From an uncultured Oscillospiraceae bacterium (GTDB lineage: Bacteria; Bacillota; Clostridia; Oscillospirales; Ruminococcaceae), in assembly GCA_949741215.1 (NCBI GenBank), contig CATJLA010000117.1, positions 31,768 to 95,767 on the forward strand: a stretch of 64,000 nucleotides of DNA, in the 5' to 3' direction. The position numbers and the translations under genes are program-made. The notes beneath the pieces are model-generated. The model was not told where the DNA came from, did not search any database, and was given only the letters and a program-made list of their open reading frames with translations. Positions within the stretch are counted from its first letter, which is position 1. Every line of letters starts with the position of its first letter. Shown here in pieces: positions 39,104 to 47,981 of this stretch.

Positions 39104-41057
39104 TCTGGTCATAGTACTCATCAATAGCCTCCAGCAAAGCCTGCCTGGCTTCCTCATAGGCCACGCCATTCATCTGAGCGCCGGCCATAGTCATGTGGCC
39201 GCCGCCCCCCAGCTTCTCCATAATAATCTGGACGTTTATCCCGCCCAAGCTTCTGGCCGAGAAGGAAACGCCTCCCTCATATTCGTAAAGCACAAAAGAG
39301 GCATCCACGTCACTGATAGACAAAAGCTCATCCGCGGCCTGGGGCGCCACCAGCTTGATGCTGGTTAACGCTTCCGCTGTACCCGCAATAGCGCAGTGCC
39401 GGTACACCTCTGCGGAGGTCATAATTTTGGTACGGTTCTGGTACTCCTCCATGCTGGAGGCAAACAGCCGCTTTACCTCTACCGTATCTGCCCCCAGCCG
39501 CCGGAGGTAAGCCGCCGCCTCAAAGGTTCTTACCCCGGTACGCATGACGAAGTTCTTGGTATCCAGCATAATGCCTGCCAGCAAGGCCTCTGCTTCCGGG
39601 CGGCCTACACGGCGCTTTTCCCCAAAATACTGCAGCAGCTCCGCTACCATCTCCGAGCAGGAGGAGGCAAAAGGCTCATGGTAAAAAATCATGGCGTTGT
39701 CAATAAAATTCACCATCTTCCGGTGGTGGTCGATTACCGCAACGTTTTTACAGGCCCGGTACAGATCCTCCGACTCCACAAAATGCTTTAGGTGGGTATC
39801 CACTACAATCAACAGCGTTTTAGGGCCAATTTGAGGCATCAGATCCTCCGGATTGCAGAAAGCATCATCATATCCCTGTTGGCAAAGCTGCTCAAATAAG
39901 GGGGAAACCAAATGCTTCTGCCGGTCAATGGCAATCCAAGCAGGCTTTCCGAAGGACTTAATCGCCTTCAAAAGCCCCACAGCGGAGCCAAAGCAGTCCA
40001 AATCCGCAAACTTGTGGCCCATCAATATGACGTTATCGTTGTTTTGTATCAGCTCAATCAAAGCGGAGGCCATAATCCTGGTTTTTACCTTGGTGCGCTT
40101 TTCCACCCCTTTAGCCACCCCGCCAAAGAACTCATAGCCGTTCCGGGTTTTTACCGCCGCCTGATCGCCGCCGCGGCCCAGGGCCATATCCAGCGCCTGG
40201 CGGGCCATATGCTCCGCTTCCTGCAAGGAGGGGGCGTCCAACCCCAGGCCGATGGAAAGGGTAGCCGGCATTTTCTCATTAGGGCTGATCTCACGCACTT
40301 CGTCCAGAATATGGAACCGGTTTTGAATCATCTGATCCAAATGCCGTTTTTCCAGCACACAAACATACCGGTCCCGCTCCATTTTATACACAAAGCCCTC
40401 AAAGCTGGAAAAATACCGCTTTACGGCAGTTTCCACCTTAGCCAGCACCTGGGAGCGGTCGCTTTCCGGCAGGCTTTGGGTAAGCTCCTCATAGTTATCC
40501 AGCAGAATAATGGCCACCGAGGGCCGTGTAAGGTGATACTCCCGAGCAAAGCGCTTTAACAGGGTATCCTCAATAAAATAAAACACCTTCATAGGACGTT
40601 CGTGCTCTAAATTACTGCTGTAGTAAACGGTATATTCCCGGTTTTCCCGCACCAAGCTCACGCCGTCCTTTGGGCAGGGCTTCTGGTGGTCGATTCCGGC
40701 AATTTCCGCAAGGTTTATCCCGTAGCTGTCGATCTGGGCCAGCACTTCGTCCCGAAAAAGCTCATTATACCAAAGGATATCCCCATCCTCCTGGGTAACC
40801 ACCACCGGCAGCGGAATGGAGGTAAGCACCCCCCGCTGCGTATCAGAAAGCAGCTCGCCCATTTGGGTAAGCACCCGGTGCATGGTTTTTTTGGAGTTGC
40901 GCATATCAATCAGTATGTAGATCAAAGCAGCCAGCAGCAAAGCGGCCTCCAGATAAAAAAGCCGACGATCCATAAACCAACTGACAGCAGTCATCCCCAC
41001 ACACAGCACCAGCAGAACAACCAGCGACGGAGTAAACAGATTGATCCGTTTTTTCAC
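39093..41057 (-). CDS. DHH-family cyclic-di-nucleotide phosphodiesterase (GdpP/YybT-like)
   Basis: Two N-terminal TM segments, degenerate GGDEF-like region, VILMGHKFADLDCFGSAVGLLKAIKSFGKPAWIAID...VAVIDHHRKMVNFIDNA (DHH) and C-terminal GGGHMTMAGAQ. Confidence 0.92.
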   Translation of the reverse strand: MKKRINLFTPSLVVLLVLCVGMTAVSWFMDRRLFYLEAALLLAALIYILIDMRNSKKTMHRVLTQMGELLSDTQRGVLTSIPLPVVVTQEDGDILWYNELFRDEVLAQIDSYGINLAEIAGIDHQKPCPKDGVSLVRENREYTVYYSSNLEHERPMKVFYFIEDTLLKRFAREYHLTRPSVAIILLDNYEELTQSLPESDRSQVLAKVETAVKRYFSSFEGFVYKMERDRYVCVLEKRHLDQMIQNRFHILDEVREISPNEKMPATLSIGLGLDAPSLQEAEHMARQALDMALGRGGDQAAVKTRNGYEFFGGVAKGVEKRTKVKTRIMASALIELIQNNDNVILMGHKFADLDCFGSAVGLLKAIKSFGKPAWIAIDRQKHLVSPLFEQLCQQGYDDAFCNPEDLMPQIGPKTLLIVVDTHLKHFVESEDLYRACKNVAVIDHHRKMVNFIDNAMIFYHEPFASSCSEMVAELLQYFGEKRRVGRPEAEALLAGIMLDTKNFVMRTGVRTFEAAAYLRRLGADTVEVKRLFASSMEEYQNRTKIMTSAEVYRHCAIAGTAEALTSIKLVAPQAADELLSISDVDASFVLYEYEGGVSFSARSLGGINVQIIMEKLGGGGHMTMAGAQMNGVAYEEARQALLEAIDEYYDQKNK

Positions 41058-41105
41058 AGCTTCCCTCCTCTTTTCACCTCAGAACTATGGGTGCAGATAC
41101 TACGA

Positions 41106-41165
41106 CTTAGTACCATAATAATAAAGATTGGTGGAAAAGTCAATCTTTATTATTATGGTACTAAG
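41106..41165. repeat. Perfect 25-bp inverted repeat with 10-nt loop
   Basis: CTTAGTACCATAATAATAAAGATTG-gtggaaaagt-CAATCTTTATTATTATGGTACTAAG. Confidence 0.97.
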
Positions 41166-41166
41166 A

Positions 41167-41235
41167 AAGTAAAAAGTAATAGCGAATAGTGAATAGTGGC
41201 GGAACCCTCCCTTTCGGGAGCGATTGAATGTTGCC
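41167..41235 (+). repeat. GAATAGTGAATAGTG repeat, copy B
   Basis: aagtaaaaagtaatagcgaatagtgaatagtggcggaaccCTCCCtttcGGGAGcgattgaatgttgcc. Confidence 0.8.
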
Positions 41236-41356
41236 AAGAAAATTTTTAGGCGGCAGCTTGGTCGAAATAGCGTTTCCACTTCCGCTTCCGCTTATATTTT
41301 TTTACATATACAAAAGAGGAAGCCTGTGCGGTTTCCCCTTTTCTCTGTTTCTGTGC

Positions 41357-43402
41357 TTAAATTTGCTGGATTACCGGCAGAATCATTGGGCTTCTTTTGG
41401 TCTTGTTGTAAAAATAGTCCGAAAGCTCATCCCGAATCCGGGTTTTCATGCCGCTCCACTCCCGCATACCGCCGTCAGAACACTCCTCAATCACATCCCG
41501 GCAGATTTTTCTCGCCTCCGCCATCATGGTTTCTGCTTCCCGTACATACACAAACCCGCGGGAAACTAAGTCCGGCCCCGCTACAATAGCGCCGCTTTCC
41601 GTTTCCATAGCAACTACCGCTACAATCAATCCGTCCTGAGCCAGGTGCTTCCGGTCCCGCAGCACGATGCTGCCTACATCGCCAACCCCAAGGCCATCCA
41701 CCAGAACCCGCCCCGCAGGTACCGTCCCGGTAAATTTCATCTCCTCGCCGTTGGTTTCCAGAACCTGGCCAATGTCCCCAATAAAAATATTTTCCTTGGG
41801 AATGCCCAGAGAGCTTGCCAGCCCGGCATGCTTTTTCAGCTGCTTATACTCACCATGCACCGGCATAAAAAACTTGGGCCGGGTAAGTCCCAGCATCAGC
41901 CGCAGCTCGTCTTGGCAGGCATGGCCGGAAACATGCACCTCGTACATCTTCTCGTAAATTACCTCGGCGCCCAGCTTCATCAGCTCGTTGACGACTCTGC
42001 CTACCGTTTTCTCGTTGCCCGGAATAGGATTTGCGGAAATGATAATAAAATCGTTGGGTGTAATAGAAATTTTCCGGTGATCCCCCATAGCCATCCGGCT
42101 CAAGGCGGACATCGGCTCCCCCTGGCTGCCGGTGGTAATCAGCACAATCTGATTATCAGGGTAACGGCCCACCATATCAATGTCAATCAGCAGCCCGTCC
42201 GGCACATGAAGATAAGAAAGCTCCAGCGCTTTGGTCACCGCATTGATCATACTCCTGCCGGAAACCGCAACCTTCCGCCCATACTTCTGAGCACAGCTGA
42301 TCACCTGCTGGATACGATGAATATTGGAAGCAAACGTTGCCACCAAAATCCGCTTGTTTTGGGCCTGATTAAACAGATTATCAAAAGATTCCCCCACCTT
42401 GCGCTCACTCATGGTGCTGCCGGGCTTCTCAGCGTTGGTGGAATCAGCCAGCAGCGCAAGCACCCCCTGGCTGCCCAGCTCGCCAAAACGGGCCAGGTCA
42501 ATAATGTCGCCCTCAATAGGGGAATAATCAATTTTAAAGTCACCGGTCTGCACAATCACGCCTGCAGGAGTATGAATCGCCATGGCGCAGGCATCAGGGA
42601 TCGAATGGTTCACTCGAATAAACTCCACCGACATGCAGCCCATCTGCACTACGTCCCCGGGTTTTGTACAAATCAGCTTTGCTTTATTCAGCAGGTTATG
42701 CTCCTTCAGTTTGCCTTCCACCAGCCCAAGGGTAAGCCGGGTGCCGTAAACCGGAACGTCCAAAAGCTTAAGCAGGTAGGGCAACGCGCCAATATGATCC
42801 TCATGGCCGTGGGTAAGCACCACGCCGCGGATTTTCTCCCGGTTACGCTCCACATAGGTAAAGTCCGGGATCACCAGGTCAACGCCCAGCATCTCATCGT
42901 CGGGGAAAGCAAGCCCGCAGTCCACCAAAAACATATCTCCGCCGCACTCATACAGAGTCATATTTTTGCCGATCTCATTCAACCCACCCAAAGGGATAAT
43001 TCTCACCGGCACTTTATTTTTAGGCTGCTTCGCAGTGCTTCTCCCACGGGGGGAGGCCGTCTTCTGCCATTCCTTAGGTTTTTGTTCTTTAATTTTAGGC
43101 TCAGCCTCTGTTTTGGCCGCTGCTTTGGGGGACGAAGCGGTCTTACTGTTTTTCTGCCCCCTCCTCTGTCCTCTGCTGTTGGACGTAACAGCAGGCGTTT
43201 GTTCAGCGGCCTGGGCCTGAGGCTGCTGCTTTGTATTTTCCTGCGCTGCCTGAGGGGCAGCCTTCTGTTTTGTTTGGGGATTTCTCCTGCCAGGGCGGCG
43301 GCCTCTTGGCTTACGGCTCAAAGACCCATCCTGTGCCTGGCTGTTGGCATCCTGCCGCTCCGCTGTCTTATTCTCATCTTGTGTCACAATATTTACCTCC
43401 AT
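41357..43402 (-). CDS. rnj: Ribonuclease J with a basic, low-complexity N-terminal extension
   Basis: VRIIPLGGLNEIGKNMTLYECGGDMFLVDCGLAFPDDEMLGVDLVIPDFTYVERNREKIRGVVLTHGHEDHIGALPYLL; metallo-beta-lactamase/beta-CASP. Confidence 0.95.
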   Translation of the reverse strand: MEVNIVTQDENKTAERQDANSQAQDGSLSRKPRGRRPGRRNPQTKQKAAPQAAQENTKQQPQAQAAEQTPAVTSNSRGQRRGQKNSKTASSPKAAAKTEAEPKIKEQKPKEWQKTASPRGRSTAKQPKNKVPVRIIPLGGLNEIGKNMTLYECGGDMFLVDCGLAFPDDEMLGVDLVIPDFTYVERNREKIRGVVLTHGHEDHIGALPYLLKLLDVPVYGTRLTLGLVEGKLKEHNLLNKAKLICTKPGDVVQMGCMSVEFIRVNHSIPDACAMAIHTPAGVIVQTGDFKIDYSPIEGDIIDLARFGELGSQGVLALLADSTNAEKPGSTMSERKVGESFDNLFNQAQNKRILVATFASNIHRIQQVISCAQKYGRKVAVSGRSMINAVTKALELSYLHVPDGLLIDIDMVGRYPDNQIVLITTGSQGEPMSALSRMAMGDHRKISITPNDFIIISANPIPGNEKTVGRVVNELMKLGAEVIYEKMYEVHVSGHACQDELRLMLGLTRPKFFMPVHGEYKQLKKHAGLASSLGIPKENIFIGDIGQVLETNGEEMKFTGTVPAGRVLVDGLGVGDVGSIVLRDRKHLAQDGLIVAVVAMETESGAIVAGPDLVSRGFVYVREAETMMAEARKICRDVIEECSDGGMREWSGMKTRIRDELSDYFYNKTKRSPMILPVIQQI

Positions 43403-43638
43403 ACAATTGTCTCTTTTCACATTATCAAAAAGCGGCTTACCCTGTACAAACAAAGCCTGCAGTTCCAAGGCTTTACAGGGAACAGCTTTATTTCGTCAAT
43501 CTGTTCTGTTATTCCGTAAATCTTCCAAATTTCATATCATTTCGTGCATCTTATCCAAGCTCAGGCACATCAACCTTTTGTCAGCAATCCTGGGGCCAGA
43601 ATATTCCGCCCTTTGCAAAAAACAGCTAAAGCCTAAAA

Positions 43639-43923
43639 TCACCAAAGCGTCACATCCAACCCTTCCCGCTGAATCCCAACCAGAGAAAGAGTATTCTTCC
43701 TTCGTTTACAAAGCAAGCGCAGCTCGCCTCTCTCACAAATTACTTCAATATATTGTGTTTCGCAATTTTTTGGCGAACCTACAGTTTTAGCCTCAAAGGG
43801 GTACAAAAGGTCGCAGGACATGCCAGCAGCCTTGCAGTCCGCCGCTTTTTCCGGAAAAAGCACATATCCCCGCCCAGCAGGAAAAGCACCTCTGCTCAAC
43901 TCCCAAAGATACACCGACCGCAT
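43639..43923 (-). CDS. Possible small hypothetical protein
   Basis: 94-aa ORF in an otherwise empty spacer; no recognised family. Confidence 0.35.
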   Translation of the reverse strand: MRSVYLWELSRGAFPAGRGYVLFPEKAADCKAAGMSCDLLYPFEAKTVGSPKNCETQYIEVICERGELRLLCKRRKNTLSLVGIQREGLDVTLW

Positions 43924-44616
43924 TCTTTATTTCCAAAAAGCGCCGGCCCTTTTTCAAGCCAATACCTTGCCATATATTGCACAATTGAAGCCGCGCTGTA
44001 ATTCCAGGCGCCGCAAAGTCAACAGCCCACAAAAGCAAGCCTTCTCCATATCAGGCAAAGGCAGCCTTTTTGCAGAAGAACCCGCAGACAGTCCCCCGCA
44101 AAAAAGCTCCGCCGGAACCCTGAACCAAAGCAACCTATCAGAAAAACGCCCTGCTTTCAGGCAAAATGGCACAACAAAACCGCCTCTTGAACCTATCATT
44201 CAAGAAAACCCCGGGAAGAACCCCTCCAGCCTGCCGGAGCAGTACCGTCCCGCCTAAAATTTTGCCTAACCCTTTCCCTTACAAAGGGGCCATTGCCGCG
44301 GCAGTCTGCCAAAATCTTCAGCCAGCCTTTTCCGGCAAGCCACAGGCCCAGTTAAAAGCAAAACCGGCCTTTTTCCAAAAGCTTCACCCTCTGCGCTCAC
44401 GTCCACATATTTTTTGCCAGAGACGCTTCAGAAACCGGCTCTGCGCCAAAAGCTTTCTCCGATTTGGGTTAATCCCGAAAGCATTTTCAGCCATATAATA
44501 GCTTTTCGGCTATATTTCGGCAATTTTTCTGCTGTCAGGAAACCGGATCCGGCTTTTCCACTACCCCGGCCAAGTTACAGCCCGGGCGTTTACACGAACA
44601 CAATACCAAGTTTATT

Positions 44617-46956
44617 TTATACCTTATTCTCCCCGGTGTCAAGAGGATTGTCCCCAAACATCCGGGTAAGCCTGCCGCAAAGCTCTGCCGCAACCTCTGC
44701 CTTGGCGGCCTGCACCATCAATTTCAGCTTTTTGCCCTTTCTGTCCGGACGAAGCAGCAGCACGGCATCCGGCTGCCTTACCAAAATCCCCTCTCCCGGC
44801 TGCTCCCGTTCCCCTCCGCCCATGGCCCGCAGAATGCCCGCAGGGTTTTCCCTCGTAGCAAAAACCCGCTCCTCAATGGCAAACTCCGGCAGCTCTTCCG
44901 TAAGGGCTTTCAGGGAAATCTCCTCCTCCTGCAAAAATCCCAGCAGCCGGATTGCCCCCATCAATCCATCCCGTACCCAAAACTGCTGCCGGGCCATCTT
45001 TCGGGCGGCATAATCCTCAGTGCCCGCAGGGCAGTCCAGATACCGCAGCAGCCTTCTGCCATGCTTTTGGGCAAGATCGTCCAAAAAGCGGGGGGCCTCA
45101 TAGGGCAGGGCCGTATCCTTTCCCCGCTTCCAGTGAGTCAAAGCGGTAAGCGCCATGGTCTGATATTTGGAAAGCCAACCGGTATCCCGATGGTACAGGG
45201 AAAACCATTCTCCCGTAGCCGGCAGCTTCAGCCGGTACTCCTCTCCCTCTCCTGTCCCCAGGTCCTTTAACACCTGCTGCCCCAGCTGACGAAGCGCCTG
45301 ATTCTGGCAGCTAAGCTCTACCTCCATGCCGGAAAGCCCGCCCGGAGCGCATCGCAGCAGCTCCATGGCATACAGCGCCCGAACGCCTCCCATCTCTACC
45401 GGAGGCAGGCAGTTGCTTTCTCTTGCACGAAGAAACTCCCCCCTGGTCAGAATCTGCTCCAGCTCCCGCTCCTGTTCCCGGGTCAAAGGCAGCCCTCCCT
45501 GGCCCGAAATCCGCAGGCAGCCCTGTTCCCGCCCGGAAATCAACACACCTGTGCTCAAGTCACAGTACCCCATGGCAAAGCCAAACAACCCCTCCCAGCA
45601 AGCTCCAAAATTCAGCGCCTGTGCTCCGGAGGCGGAAATCCCGGACATCACCGCATCAGCCAGCATACGGGCTGCGGGGGAGCCATCCCACCCCAGCCCC
45701 ACCATAGCGCAGGCGGATTTCTGCGCGGCAGTGCCCAGCGCCTGGCCCAGCCGGGCGGCAAATTCCGGGGTAAGCTCTATGCCAATCTCCCCGGTAATGC
45801 CCTGCTCTCCAAAATAGCTGCGGCTGGCCGAGCCATACCGCAGGTGATCCCGCACAATGGCGGCCTCTTCCACCCGCTTGCCCGGCCATATTTTAATGCC
45901 CTGCTGCACCACCGCTTTGGCGCCTACCACAGCTCCGCTGCCCAGGGCGGCCCCCTCTAAAACAGCGGCCTTTTGCTCCACAGCGCTTTTACAGCACAGC
46001 ACCCCGCCGGTAACCGAGGCATGTGCCGAAAGCTGAACGTCCTTTAACAACACGCTGCGCCTAACCCGCGCTCCGGAGCCTATGGCACAGCCCTCGTCCA
46101 CAATGCAGCGGTCCAGCACAGCGCCCTCCCCTATGGTGACGTGACTGCTCAGATACACCGGCGGCAAAACAGTATAACTTCCCGCAGGCCGTCCTCCCCG
46201 GAAGATATTCCCCTGAGCATCCCGCTCTCCATCCAGGCGGCAGCGCACCTTTCCGGCCAGCATGTCCTGCTGGCAGCGGGCATAAGCGTCCAGGTCTCCA
46301 ATGTCACACCAGTATCCAGTATCCTCCAATGCCCGAAGGTTCTGCTCCTTGGCCAGCATTTTAGGGAACAGATCCTTGGCAAAATCATAAGGCTTGTCCG
46401 TTGGTATCTGCTCCAGCACCCCAGGGGAAAGCAAGTAAATCCCCGTATTGGCATAATCGCTTACCGCCTGAGAAAACCCAGGCTTCTCCAAAAACCCGGT
46501 GATCCTGCCCCCTTCCTCCATACACACCAAGCCATATTCCCGGGGGTCCTCCACCCGTTTCACCAAAAGGGTGGCGTCGGCCTGTTTTTTGCGGTGGAAT
46601 TCCATGGCGGAGGTCAGGTCAAAATCACAAAGGGCGTCGCCGCTCATCACCAAAACCGGCTGATCCTTCCACTCTTTGCAGGCATTTTTCACGCTGCCGG
46701 CAGTTCCCAACGGGGTAGTCTCCTCAAAAAAGTGCAGCTTCACTCCGGCATAACAGTTTTCGGGGAAAGCCTCTATAATCCGCTCTGCCAAATACCCCAC
46801 CGTAACTGCCGCCTCCTGCACCCCGTGCTTTGCCAGCAGCTCAATTACATATTCCAAAGCCGGCCTGCCGCAAAGGGGCGCCATAGGCTTGGGCAGGTCG
46901 CAGGTCAAGGGACGTAAGCGCACCCCCTGGCCTCCCGCCATAATCACAGCCTTCAT
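44617..46956 (-). CDS. Sugar nucleotidyltransferase fused to hexapeptide repeats and a degenerate phosphomannomutase/phosphoglucomutase-like domain
   Basis: MKAVIMAGGQGVRLRPLTCDLPKPMAPLCGRPALEYVIELL at N-terminus; left-handed beta-helix repeats; C-terminal GLGWDGSPAARMLADAVMSGISASGAQALNFG region. Confidence 0.88.
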   Translation of the reverse strand: MKAVIMAGGQGVRLRPLTCDLPKPMAPLCGRPALEYVIELLAKHGVQEAAVTVGYLAERIIEAFPENCYAGVKLHFFEETTPLGTAGSVKNACKEWKDQPVLVMSGDALCDFDLTSAMEFHRKKQADATLLVKRVEDPREYGLVCMEEGGRITGFLEKPGFSQAVSDYANTGIYLLSPGVLEQIPTDKPYDFAKDLFPKMLAKEQNLRALEDTGYWCDIGDLDAYARCQQDMLAGKVRCRLDGERDAQGNIFRGGRPAGSYTVLPPVYLSSHVTIGEGAVLDRCIVDEGCAIGSGARVRRSVLLKDVQLSAHASVTGGVLCCKSAVEQKAAVLEGAALGSGAVVGAKAVVQQGIKIWPGKRVEEAAIVRDHLRYGSASRSYFGEQGITGEIGIELTPEFAARLGQALGTAAQKSACAMVGLGWDGSPAARMLADAVMSGISASGAQALNFGACWEGLFGFAMGYCDLSTGVLISGREQGCLRISGQGGLPLTREQERELEQILTRGEFLRARESNCLPPVEMGGVRALYAMELLRCAPGGLSGMEVELSCQNQALRQLGQQVLKDLGTGEGEEYRLKLPATGEWFSLYHRDTGWLSKYQTMALTALTHWKRGKDTALPYEAPRFLDDLAQKHGRRLLRYLDCPAGTEDYAARKMARQQFWVRDGLMGAIRLLGFLQEEEISLKALTEELPEFAIEERVFATRENPAGILRAMGGGEREQPGEGILVRQPDAVLLLRPDRKGKKLKLMVQAAKAEVAAELCGRLTRMFGDNPLDTGENKV

Positions 46957-47311
46957 GCTTTCAGTCCTCCTTTTTCCGGCATTGCAGCATATTTCCATAC
47001 AAGCCGGAGCATCTACCCCCATTATGGACGAAACCGGCCCTAAAAATACCTCCCCTGCAAAAATCCCCCAAAAAAGCCGGCAAATCCAATCCTGCAGGGA
47101 CGTCCTGCCATTTTACCGCCTCCTATTTTCTCTAAAAGCCCAAAAAGGATTTTTTTCGACCCTCCATTTGCTGTACAATTTGAAAGTGCGCAGTCTTTTT
47201 AACCCGTCCGCAAGGATGTCTCCCCCTGACCCCTCAGCTTACCATCCACTGCAAATAATTTTCAAGGAAAAGCAGATCTATTCCAAAACACTATAACGAA
47301 AAAAATCCACA

Positions 47312-47383
47312 GCAACATTTCAATCGTTCCTGCAAGGAACGTACCTCCACTATTTACTATTCACTCTTACTTTTTACTTAAAA
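47312..47383 (-). repeat. GAATAGTGAATAGTG repeat, copy D
   Basis: Minus strand aagtaaaaagtaagagtgaatagtaaatagtggaggtacGTTCCttgcaGGAACgattgaaatgttgc. Confidence 0.8.
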
Positions 47384-47399
47384 TAAACGTACATGAGCA

Positions 47400-47495
47400 G
47401 AAAAAGTTTCGGTCAAGCCTTTTCAAAGGCTTATGGAAGTCTGGAGGGCAACCGCCTTTGGTCGTTTCCCGCAGGGAGCGAAATTCCCTGCCCCA
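47400..47495 (+). repeat. Three-hairpin structured repeat, copy Y
   Basis: gaaaaagtttcggtcaagccttttcaaaggcttatggaagtctggagggcaaccgcctttggtcgtttcccgcagggagcgaaa. Confidence 0.65.
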
Positions 47496-47684
47496 CAAAA
47501 AAAGTTAAAGCACAGCACAACTTTTCCGTTGAAAGCGCCCTAACAAATATTCGTTTTTTAGCTAAAAAATAGAAAAAAGGTGCAATTTTATTGTGAAAAA
47601 TATAACAAATTTGTGAAATAGTAAAAATACCTTAATTTTTGAAGGCCGAAAAAGAGAATTTTACGCAAAATATACAAGAAACTA

Positions 47685-47712
47685 TTGAAAATTTTCCGGT
47701 TTATGGTATAAT
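47685..47712 (+). promoter_or_regulatory. Sigma-A-like promoter for the glg operon
   Basis: TTGAAA-16 nt-TATAAT, leaving a 5' leader of about 260 nt before glgB. Confidence 0.65.
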
Positions 47713-47981
47713 GTTTGCATAGAAGATAATTTTAGCGAATTTTGGAACCGTTTTAGGGAGTACTAACAAACACCTTTTTCCCAAAATAGTATCAATGGCG
47801 TTTTATTCACAAAACGGATGGAAACCTTTTCCAAGTATCATTTTTTCGCCTAAAAATCCTATTGAATAAAATTAAAAATCACACCTTTCCAGTTTTGCTT
47901 TTATTCGGATAAAATAGAAAAGAAACACATTTTTGTGTAAAGCAGGCCCTCTCTGCCTGCCGAATAAGGAGGTCTTTACTT

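Noticed and set aside
43954-44199. Minus-strand 81-aa ORF and overlapping plus-strand ORFs
   Set aside because: No coding character, no RBS seen, and mutual overlap.
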